Below are positions 23,826 through 30,829 of a stretch of DNA of 62,150 nucleotides, piece after piece. The stretch spans positions 1-62,150 of the forward strand of contig JAGVJJ010000094.1 in assembly GCA_020051175.1 (NCBI GenBank). The letters run 5' to 3'. A program made the translations under genes and the position numbers. The notes under the pieces were generated by a model. The model worked only from the letters and a program-made list of their open reading frames with translations, had not been told where the DNA came from and did not search any database. The DNA comes from Bacteroidia bacterium (GTDB lineage Bacteria > Bacteroidota > Bacteroidia > 2-12-FULL-35-15). The first letter of the stretch is position 1. The number at the start of each line of letters is the position of its first letter.

Positions 23826-24074
23826 ATGAAAGCAGGAATTCACCCAGAAAACTACCGTTTAGTTGTATTTAAAGATTTAAGTAATGATTACGCATTTTTA
23901 ACTAAATCTTGTGTAGAAACCAAAGAAACCATTAAATGGGAAGATGGCAATGAATACCCGGTTGTAAAATTGGAGATTTCTCATATGTCGCACCCTTTCT
24001 ATACTGGTAAAGTTAAATTGGTGGATACAGCAGGCCGCGTTGATAAATTCCGTAACCGTTACGCTAAAAAATAA
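23826..24074 (+). CDS. rpmE2: Ribosomal protein bL31, type B
   Basis: The 82-residue protein matches type B L31 from end to end: [50 protein letters not shown] and [17 protein letters not shown]. It lacks the CxxC zinc ribbon of the zinc-dependent C+ type. bL31 sits at the subunit bridge of the large ribosomal subunit. The gene is a single transcription unit with its own promoter upstream and an intrinsic terminator 30 bp after the stop. Confidence 0.97.
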   Translation: MKAGIHPENYRLVVFKDLSNDYAFLTKSCVETKETIKWEDGNEYPVVKLEISHMSHPFYTGKVKLVDTAGRVDKFRNRYAKK

Positions 24075-24103
24075 GCGAACAGTACTACTGATACATTTGA
24101 AGT

Positions 24104-24136
24104 CCCTCATCAACATTGTTGGTGAGGGATTTTTTA
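24104..24136 (+). terminator. Intrinsic terminator of rpmE2
   Basis: Stem CCCTCATCAAC / GTTGGTGAGGG (24104-24114 and 24118-24128, one wobble) with a three-base loop, followed by ATTTTTTAT. Confidence 0.88.
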
Positions 24137-24246
24137 TTTCATTCGCTGTTCACTTAACTTTGAACATGGATTATTACATTGCTGAATTGTAAGTAAATAA
24201 CAAAAAACGGTGAATAAGTTTTCCAAATCTGTAAGCATAAAAAATA

Positions 24247-24254
24247 TACATTTG
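24247..24254 (+). promoter_or_regulatory. -7 box of the sucC promoter
   Basis: TACATTTG fits TAnnTTTG exactly and lies 29 bp upstream of the sucC start codon. No convincing -33 TTTG is present at the right distance. Confidence 0.45.
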
Positions 24255-24283
24255 GGACAATCTAATTTAAAAATCAAATTCGT

Positions 24284-25495
24284 ATGAATATACATGAATA
24301 TCAAGGCAAAGCTGTATTAAAAAGTTTCGGTGTTGCCATTCAAAATGGTATTGTTGCTGATACTCCGGAAGGAGCTGTGGAAGCTGCAAAAGAACTGCAA
24401 AAGCAAACAGGCACTGGCTGGTTTGTTGTAAAATCGCAGATACATGCAGGCGGCAGAGGTAAAGGTAAAATTGTGGGTTCTGAACAGCGTGGTGTTGCCC
24501 TTGCAAAATCCATTGATGATGTTAAAACCATTGCAACAAATATTCTTGGTAAAAACCTTGTAACGCTTCAGACTAGCGCTACCGGTAAAAAAGTAAATAA
24601 AGTATTCATTGCTGAAGATGTATATTATCCAGGAGAAACACCAACGAAAGAGTTTTACATGAGTGTATTGCTTGACCGCGCTAAAGGCCGCAATACTATT
24701 ATGTATTCAACAGAAGGTGGTATGGATATTGAAACTGTAGCACACGATACACCACATTTGATTTTCAAAGAAGAGATTGATCCTAAAGTAGGTTTGCGTG
24801 ATTTCCAATGCCGTAAAATTGCCTTCAATCTTGGATTAAGCGGAGAAGCGTTCAAAGGTATGACAAAGTTTGTTGCAGCGCTTTACAAAGCTTACGAAGG
24901 CACTGATTCAGCAATGTTTGAAATCAACCCGGTTTTAAAAACATCCGATAACAAAATTATTGCTGTAGATGCAAAGGTAACACTGGACAACAATTCATTG
25001 TTCCGTCATCCTGATTTAGCTGAAATGCGCGATGTTAGTGAGGAAGACCCTACTGAAGTAGAGGCAGGACAACATAACCTGAACTATGTAAAACTGGATG
25101 GTAATGTGGGTTGTATGGTAAACGGTGCAGGTCTGGCAATGGCTACAATGGACATTATTAAACTTTCAGGTGGCGATCCGGCCAATTTCCTTGACGTAGG
25201 AGGTACTGCAAATGCAGCGCGTGTGGAACAGGCGTTCCGTATCATCCTGAAAGACCCAAAGGTAAAAGCAATCCTTGTAAATATTTTTGGTGGTATTGTG
25301 CGTTGCGATCGTGTTGCACAAGGTATTGTAGATGCTTACAAAAATATTGGTGATGTTAGAGTTCCAATCATCATTCGTTTACAGGGAACAAATGCTATTG
25401 AGGCAAAAAAGATTATTGATGACTCGGGTTTAAAGGTGTTTTCAGCAATCACTTTGCAGGAAGCTGCTGATCTTGTTAAGAAATCGGTAGGATAG
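24284..25495 (+). CDS. sucC: Succinate-CoA ligase (ADP-forming) beta subunit
   Basis: The 403-residue protein opens MNIHEYQGKAVLKSFGV, the classic SucC start. The ATP-grasp domain (about 1-240) carries KSQIHAGGRGKG, the lysine-bearing ATP-binding stretch, and FEINPVL with the metal-ligand region. The CoA-ligase domain carries LDGNVGCMVNGAGLAMATMD, NFLDVGGTAN and NIFGGIVRCD. With the alpha subunit it interconverts succinyl-CoA and succinate with nucleotide phosphorylation in the citric acid cycle. No sucD lies next to it here, so the alpha subunit must be encoded elsewhere. The unit ends in a perfect intrinsic terminator. Confidence 0.97.
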   Translation: MNIHEYQGKAVLKSFGVAIQNGIVADTPEGAVEAAKELQKQTGTGWFVVKSQIHAGGRGKGKIVGSEQRGVALAKSIDDVKTIATNILGKNLVTLQTSATGKKVNKVFIAEDVYYPGETPTKEFYMSVLLDRAKGRNTIMYSTEGGMDIETVAHDTPHLIFKEEIDPKVGLRDFQCRKIAFNLGLSGEAFKGMTKFVAALYKAYEGTDSAMFEINPVLKTSDNKIIAVDAKVTLDNNSLFRHPDLAEMRDVSEEDPTEVEAGQHNLNYVKLDGNVGCMVNGAGLAMATMDIIKLSGGDPANFLDVGGTANAARVEQAFRIILKDPKVKAILVNIFGGIVRCDRVAQGIVDAYKNIGDVRVPIIIRLQGTNAIEAKKIIDDSGLKVFSAITLQEAADLVKKSVG

Positions 25496-25502
25496 TTTAA
25501 TA

Positions 25503-25540
25503 GATTTGAGATATGAGTATTGCGATGTGGGATTTGTAAG
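25503..25540. repeat. Dispersed GAGATATGAG-type simple repeat
   Basis: The stretch starting GATTTGAGATATGAGTATTG resembles 43951-43975 and, inverted, 44054-44090. It is an interspersed, low-complexity intergenic repeat. Confidence 0.45.
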
Positions 25541-25567
25541 CGTTCCTCTTAATACCCATTTAAAATC

Positions 25568-25603
25568 AAAAAAGGCGATGTTGTTATAACATCGCCTTTT
25601 TCT
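25568..25603. terminator. Bidirectional intrinsic terminator between sucC and the SET-domain gene
   Basis: Perfect stem of about 14 bp (AAAAAGGCGATGTT / AACATCGCCTTTTT) with loop GTTAT. A-rich and T-rich flanks allow termination from both converging sides. Confidence 0.92.
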
Positions 25604-25618
25604 TTAATGGTCAAATTA

Positions 25619-26116
25619 TTAAGCAAAAGCCGCCTCTTTTTCTTTTACTTTCTTTACTGATTTTTTTGCTTTTACAGCTGCTTCCTTCGTGTCCTTTTGT
25701 CTTTTAGCTTCCAGCCTGATATTGTAACGTATATCTTTCCAATATTCAGCTCCATAGCTCACTAATATTTCAGAACCTGCTTTGATATCTTTGACAGCTT
25801 TAATCCAGCCGCGTTTCTGGTGTATTTCATATACACAATTATTGTTGATACCTTTTACCCTGGTAAGACCTTTGGCATCATTGGCATAACGGGCAAGTTC
25901 ATTTGGAGTGTGAAATGCATCAATGCATTTGTTGCGGCTAATAAAAAAAACATAACCTCCTTCATCTTTTTCGGCACGAATATCACATTCTTTCCACGTA
26001 ATAATTTCTCCAAGGTATTCAACAAACCGTTCGCCTTTTTTTATATCACGCTTTGTAAACAGACCTTTGCCGGCATTTGGAATAGTTGATTTTTTTACTT
26101 CTAAATCTTCGTACAT
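25619..26116 (-). CDS. SET-domain protein, putative protein lysine methyltransferase
   Basis: The 165-residue protein shows the SET signature elements in order: GKGLFTKRDIKKGERFVEYL (SAM-binding N-part), a histidine-containing FHTPNELARYANDA in the position of the usual NHSC/RxxNH motif, then GSEILVSYGAEYW with the terminal catalytic-site tyrosine. The last 25 residues are Lys/Ala-rich (KAKKSVKKVKEKEAA). SET enzymes transfer methyl groups to protein lysines; bacterial targets are usually unknown. It is a single gene convergent with sucC. The asparagine of ARYAND replaces the more common NH pair, so activity is likely but not certain. Confidence 0.85.
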   Translation of the reverse strand: MYEDLEVKKSTIPNAGKGLFTKRDIKKGERFVEYLGEIITWKECDIRAEKDEGGYVFFISRNKCIDAFHTPNELARYANDAKGLTRVKGINNNCVYEIHQKRGWIKAVKDIKAGSEILVSYGAEYWKDIRYNIRLEAKRQKDTKEAAVKAKKSVKKVKEKEAAFA

Positions 26117-26171
26117 ATAGTTTTTTTTAGGAGTGGTGAAAATAGCAAAATTTATTGGTTCGATTGATTTA

Positions 26172-26243
26172 TTTGTTCATTAGTTCACTGGTTCACTGGG
26201 ACTTTCAATCTGGTAGCTAAGAACCCGTGAACGAATGAACAAA
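26172..26243. repeat. Inverted repeat, TTTGTTCATTAGTTCAC family
   Basis: Arms at 26172-26188 and 26227-26243 (TTTGTTCATTAGTTCAC and GTGAACGAATGAACAAA, 16 of 17 matching) lie between the SET-domain gene and rlmI. Confidence 0.7.
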
Positions 26244-26302
26244 AATATCATGCCTATTCATGCGGTATTAGTTGTAAATTCGCATTATAAATATTGGCTG
26301 AA

Positions 26303-27487
26303 ATGATTAAAATTATACTAACCAGTGGTAAGGACCACAGTTTACGCAGGTTTCATCCCTGGGTGTTTTCCGGAGCGATAAAAAAGATAAGCGGGGAGGT
26401 GCAGGAAGGTGATGTGGTGGAAGTATATTCCGCGCAGAATGAGTTTCTTGGAATTGGCCATTACCAGATAGGTTCCATTGCTGTCCGTATATTTTCGTTT
26501 GTTCAGGTGGTACCTGATTATGAGTTCTGGAAAAGCAAGCTACAGGCTGCATACAATTTTCGCAAACAATTGAAACTGGCGAACTCCAATGTTACCAATT
26601 GCTACAGGTTGCTGTTTGCAGAAGGCGATGGAATGCCTGGGTTTATTATTGACTATTACAATGGTACTGCTGTGTTTCAAATGCATTCCATTGGTATGTA
26701 CCTTACGCGCGATGTGTTTGTGAAAGCGCTGATTGATATTATGGGTGACCAGCTGACTGCCGTGTTTGATAAAAGTGAAGAAACAATTCCGAAGCAAGCC
26801 GCCATAAAGGCTGCGAATGGTTATTTGTACAAGAAAGACGATGCACTGGCAGTAAATACAGTAGCAACAGAGAACAATAATAAATTTTATATCGACTGGG
26901 AAGGCGGCCAAAAAACCGGCTTTTTCCTTGATCAACGTGAAAACAGGGCTTTGCTTGGAAGTTACTCACAAGATAAAGTTGTTCTGAATACATTTTGCTA
27001 CACAGGCGGATTTTCTGTATATGCAGCCAATTCAGGCGCTAAAGAGGTACATTCTACAGACATATCAAAAAAGGCTATTGAGCTTACCGATAGGAATATC
27101 GTATTGAATAATATTGCGAATCATCAGTCTTTTGCAGTGGATACTTTTGAATTTTTAAAGCACCGTGAAAATACCTACGATATTATAGTGCTTGACCCAC
27201 CAGCCTTTGCAAAGCACCACAATGTGAAGCACAATGCTATTATGGGGTATAAGCGCTTGAATTACGAAGCCATCAAACAAATAAAACCGGGCGGATTGTT
27301 GTTTACTTTTTCCTGTTCACAGGTGGTTGACAACAATACGTTTAACAGTACTGTTATGGCTGCCGCTATTGAAGCGGGGCGCAATGTAAGGGTACTGCAC
27401 CACTTGTCGCAGCCTCCGGATCATTGTGTAAATATTTTTCATCCGGAAGGGGAGTATTTAAAGGGGCTTGTGGTGCATGTTGAATAA
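26303..27487 (+). CDS. rlmI: 23S rRNA (cytosine-C5) methyltransferase RlmI/YccW-like
   Basis: From ATG at 26303 the protein has 394 residues; a TTG three codons upstream is a weaker start. The N-terminal 75 residues are a PUA domain (RRFHPWVFSGAIKK ... GDVVEVYS). Then come an RlmI central part (YRLLFAEGDGMPGFIIDYY), the family signature GQKTGFFLDQRENR, a SAM-binding motif NTFCYTGGFSVYAA and the catalytic-region motif VLDPPAFAKH. Downstream FSCSQVV holds the cysteine expected for C5-cytosine methylation. RlmI makes m5C at one position of 23S rRNA in E. coli. The gene stands 53 bp before the TMTC-like gene and could be co-transcribed with it. Confidence 0.92.
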   Translation: MIKIILTSGKDHSLRRFHPWVFSGAIKKISGEVQEGDVVEVYSAQNEFLGIGHYQIGSIAVRIFSFVQVVPDYEFWKSKLQAAYNFRKQLKLANSNVTNCYRLLFAEGDGMPGFIIDYYNGTAVFQMHSIGMYLTRDVFVKALIDIMGDQLTAVFDKSEETIPKQAAIKAANGYLYKKDDALAVNTVATENNNKFYIDWEGGQKTGFFLDQRENRALLGSYSQDKVVLNTFCYTGGFSVYAANSGAKEVHSTDISKKAIELTDRNIVLNNIANHQSFAVDTFEFLKHRENTYDIIVLDPPAFAKHHNVKHNAIMGYKRLNYEAIKQIKPGGLLFTFSCSQVVDNNTFNSTVMAAAIEAGRNVRVLHHLSQPPDHCVNIFHPEGEYLKGLVVHVE

Positions 27488-27540
27488 TCGGTATACGTTG
27501 CATATATTCTGAACAGGTTGTTTTTATTACTGAATATAAA

Positions 27541-29658
27541 ATGAGTCAAGCCAAAGCAAAAAATACAAAACACGTTAATTCTGCTGGTGTATCAAAAGTG
27601 ACAAAAGCCGCAGAATACCCCATAAGACATGCCTGGGGAATTGTAATCGCCCTTATCGCCTTTTTTCTATATGCCAATACAATCGGTCACGAGTATGCAC
27701 TCGATGATTCAGGTGCTATCACCGAAAACCGTTATGTTCAGGATGGATTCGGAGGTATTGTAAACCTCATGAAGGTGGAGTTCTGGCACTTCTCCAATAT
27801 GCACCTGGGATATTACCGTCCGCTTGCGCTGATTACTTTTGCTGTTGAACACCAGTTTTTTCAGGGTAATCCACATATCAGCCATCTTATCAACTGTCTT
27901 ATTTTTGCGTTTTCGGGCTATTTGCTGTTTATTGTACTAAGTAAAGTCTTTAAATCGGTTCATTCTTTTTTTCCTTTTTTTGTAGCATTGCTTTTTGTTG
28001 CCCATCCCATACATACCGAGATTGTTGCCAATATAAAAGGACGTGATGAGCTACTGAGCTTTTTTAATGTAACACTGATGCTCTGGTTTGCCCTTAAATT
28101 CATCGATACAAAAAAAATCCTGTATCTTATAGTCAGCCTTATATTCGCATATCTTGGAATGCTATCGAAAGAAACTGCTCTCACCGGGGTTTTGCTGCTG
28201 CCTGTTTTTATATATTATTATAAAGATTATTCCGTGTTGGAATGCATCAAAAAATGCATCCCTTTCTTTATTGTTGTAGCTTTGTTTTTTATCCAGAAAA
28301 AGCTGATTTTGGGTACACTCAGCGGCATAATACCAAGCGATATTGTTAACTATCCTTATGTAAAGGGTAATGTAAAACTGCCAACTACATTTATGTTGTT
28401 CGCATTCAGCCTGCGTCTCTTATTTGTTCCGCATCCCCTGAGGTACGATTACTCATACAATCAAATACCGGCTGTACACTGGGGTAATGTATGGGCTTTG
28501 CTGGGGATACTGCTGTTTGCTGCTGGTGCCTATTTTGCCGTTAAACATGCTTTGAAAAGAACAACCTGGGGTTTTGCGCTGAGTATATTTTATATCACTT
28601 TAATTCCTGCTTTGGCATTTACCGTGCTGCGTGGTGGTATTTTTGCCGAACGTTTTTTATTTTTCCCTTCGTTGGGTTTTTGCATTGCACTGGTGTATGG
28701 CTTTAGTTTATTGATGAAAGCCCAGGTGAGTTCATCAGCCTTTTTATCTGTTAAAGAGTGGCTTAAAGCCAACAATAAATATGTGGGAGCGTTAACGCTT
28801 GTTTTTGTTTTGTATTCTGTTAAAACGGTCAGCCGGAATATGGCTTGGAAGGACAATCTGACCTTATTCACTGAGGACATTAAAACCGGCAAAAACAGCG
28901 CACAAAACCAACATCATTATGCCAACCAATATATCTATATGGCATCCGTTGAGAAGGACAGTGCAAAGAAAATGGAGTATGCCAATAATGGTATAAAAGC
29001 GTTGAGACAATCATTAAAGGTACATCCTAAGTTTGGTGAAAGTTATTACCTGCTTGGACTTGCTTACCAGGTTATTACACCCAATACAGATTCTGCAATT
29101 TATTACTATAACAGGGCAATACAAACGGCACCGGGTTATGCCGATAGTTACTATCATTTGGGCATATTGTACCAGGGATTAGGAAAAAATAATGCAGCCT
29201 CTTATTATTACAACGAAGCTGTCAAGTACAATCCACAATACGAAGAGCCGAAGAAGGCTTCTGATGCACTGAAAAAAATGGGAATTGATGTATACATTAA
29301 CCCGCTTACTTCAACTGTGGATAGCACATCCGGGACAAAGGATGCTGTTTTTTATTATAACCTTGGTAATTACTATGCTTCACAAGCCAATTATGGTGTG
29401 GCAGCGAGCAATTTTGAAAAGGCTATAACAATGGATAAAAATTATGAAAGTGCGTACATTAACCTTGCAAACTGTTATGGTATGCTTAAACAGTACGATA
29501 AGGCGCTTGCGGTGTGCAACCAGATTCTGGCTAAGAATCCTAAAAATTTATTTGCTCTTAAAAATATTGCCGTAGTTTATAATGTAACCGGTAATACAGA
29601 AAAGGCCAACGAGTACATGGAAAAATTAAGGGAGGCAGAGGCAGAAAGCAGGAAATAA
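27541..29658 (+). CDS. TMTC-like multi-spanning glycosyltransferase-type protein with TPR repeats
   Basis: The 705-residue protein has about ten membrane segments between residues 35 and 440. The first extracytoplasmic loop carries LDDSGAITENRYV, with the acidic pair typical of GT-C enzymes. Next are YYRPLALITF and AHPIHTEIVANIKGRDELLS, signature stretches of the TMTC/DUF1736 family of putative protein O-mannosyltransferases. The soluble C-terminus (about 460-700) is a series of TPR repeats (AIYYYNRAIQTAPGYADSYY, ASNFEKAITMDKNYESAYIN). Glycosylation of envelope proteins with a lipid-linked sugar donor is inferred; bacterial homologues are poorly studied. It is convergent with the kinase-like gene at 29667, only 8 bp away. 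Confidence 0.78.
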   Translation: MSQAKAKNTKHVNSAGVSKVTKAAEYPIRHAWGIVIALIAFFLYANTIGHEYALDDSGAITENRYVQDGFGGIVNLMKVEFWHFSNMHLGYYRPLALITFAVEHQFFQGNPHISHLINCLIFAFSGYLLFIVLSKVFKSVHSFFPFFVALLFVAHPIHTEIVANIKGRDELLSFFNVTLMLWFALKFIDTKKILYLIVSLIFAYLGMLSKETALTGVLLLPVFIYYYKDYSVLECIKKCIPFFIVVALFFIQKKLILGTLSGIIPSDIVNYPYVKGNVKLPTTFMLFAFSLRLLFVPHPLRYDYSYNQIPAVHWGNVWALLGILLFAAGAYFAVKHALKRTTWGFALSIFYITLIPALAFTVLRGGIFAERFLFFPSLGFCIALVYGFSLLMKAQVSSSAFLSVKEWLKANNKYVGALTLVFVLYSVKTVSRNMAWKDNLTLFTEDIKTGKNSAQNQHHYANQYIYMASVEKDSAKKMEYANNGIKALRQSLKVHPKFGESYYLLGLAYQVITPNTDSAIYYYNRAIQTAPGYADSYYHLGILYQGLGKNNAASYYYNEAVKYNPQYEEPKKASDALKKMGIDVYINPLTSTVDSTSGTKDAVFYYNLGNYYASQANYGVAASNFEKAITMDKNYESAYINLANCYGMLKQYDKALAVCNQILAKNPKNLFALKNIAVVYNVTGNTEKANEYMEKLREAEAESRK

Positions 29659-29666
29659 AGCCTCAC

Positions 29667-30698
29667 TTATTGCTTGTCCAGCAATACATCAAGGCTCGTT
29701 TTTACAATTTCGCCCATACTTTTACATTTAAGGAATGCAGGGTAAGAATAGTGGGTTGCGAGGTCCTTTTTTAAATTATCTGTTTTTTCCTGTGTTGAAA
29801 GAATATCTGCACACATGGCTTCCAGCAGCCTGTTGGTGCGGTTGCGTGAACGTTTGATTCGTTTGGCCATCAGCGTACGTTCTTCCTGCTGGTACTGCTC
29901 AACGGTTTCAGCATTCAGGTGCTTCATGCCAATGCTTACATAGTAATTGTTTTCTTTGAAGTATTGCGGCATATAAATACGTTTCCTGCCTTCATAACAC
30001 TGCTGATCAAAGTCAATGGCACGGAAGCGGTACTGAACATCATCAAAGTCGGCTGTAACATCAATTACAAAGTTATAAGCACGCATATCGCCCAGCAGGC
30101 GTACAAAGCAGCGCTCATTGAACTTGATAAACTCTTTGGCCATACGTACCTCATTCTGCTCCAGCCATTGATAATCCTGGCGTGTAAACATGTCGCCCGG
30201 AATGCCAGCAATATGCTCTTCTACAAGGGTATCCTGATCAACCAGGAAGTTAATACGGTTGGGAGATAATAAATCCTCCAGCTCAAGGCCATAAACACGG
30301 GATGCATCAGCAATTTTTACATAGTAATAATCGTGATTATCATTGTATTGGTTTACAATCCGTATCCTGAAGGGTTTTGAATTTCCAAACGGGCAGTAGT
30401 CCACCCGGTCCACCTGCAAATGTTCCATCAGCGATTCATTGCCGTCAAACTTCATCATTGCATACATTTTCACAAGCCGGTAATGTATATCGTCCATCTC
30501 AGAGGGCTGAAACAGCACGGTTTTCCAGAGTGTGTCTTTTCCATGCTTATCTTTTTGAGGAATGGTGGAAAAATAACGCAGCAATTCACTGTAGGTAAAA
30601 GGGATTTTAACCAGGCGGTTATAATTAAATAAATAGTTTCTCAGCGGTTCGCTGATTGGATAAAACAGTTTCTTTTTTGAAATGATATTTAAATCCAT
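29667..30698 (-). CDS. Protein of unknown function with kinase-like catalytic motifs
   Basis: I do not recognise a named family for this 343-residue protein. It has features of an aminoglycoside-phosphotransferase/HipA-like kinase fold. YYYVKIAD (Lys128) would be the nucleotide-binding lysine strand. LLGDMRAYNFVID (Asp204, Asn209) matches the GDxRxxN catalytic loop. FRAIDFDQQ (Asp229) matches the metal-binding Asp after the loop. VEEHIAGIPGDMF looks like a hinge-following stretch. The C-terminus is helical and basic (MAKRIKRSRNRTNR). There is no signal peptide, so it should be cytoplasmic. It is a single gene between the TMTC-like gene and parC. The substrate cannot be guessed. Confidence 0.55.
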   Translation of the reverse strand: MDLNIISKKKLFYPISEPLRNYLFNYNRLVKIPFTYSELLRYFSTIPQKDKHGKDTLWKTVLFQPSEMDDIHYRLVKMYAMMKFDGNESLMEHLQVDRVDYCPFGNSKPFRIRIVNQYNDNHDYYYVKIADASRVYGLELEDLLSPNRINFLVDQDTLVEEHIAGIPGDMFTRQDYQWLEQNEVRMAKEFIKFNERCFVRLLGDMRAYNFVIDVTADFDDVQYRFRAIDFDQQCYEGRKRIYMPQYFKENNYYVSIGMKHLNAETVEQYQQEERTLMAKRIKRSRNRTNRLLEAMCADILSTQEKTDNLKKDLATHYSYPAFLKCKSMGEIVKTSLDVLLDKQ

Positions 30699-30741
30699 GA
30701 CTATTTGTATCGTTTAATTGAGAATAAGCCTGCCCCAGGTC

Positions 30742-30790
30742 TTCGACAGGCTCAGACTAACCGTGCGCTGGTCATATTGAGCTTGTCGAA
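30742..30790. repeat. Inverted repeat, TTCGACAGGCTCA family
   Basis: TTCGACAGGCTCA (30742-30754) and TGAGCTTGTCGAA (30778-30790) form arms with one mismatch, flanked by CCCC and GGGG. The element stands between parC and the kinase-like gene. Sequences of this type recur as intergenic repeats in many bacteria. Confidence 0.75.
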
Positions 30791-30829
30791 ATATAGGGGA
30801 GGCTTTAACGTATTGGCTTTTATCTACTT

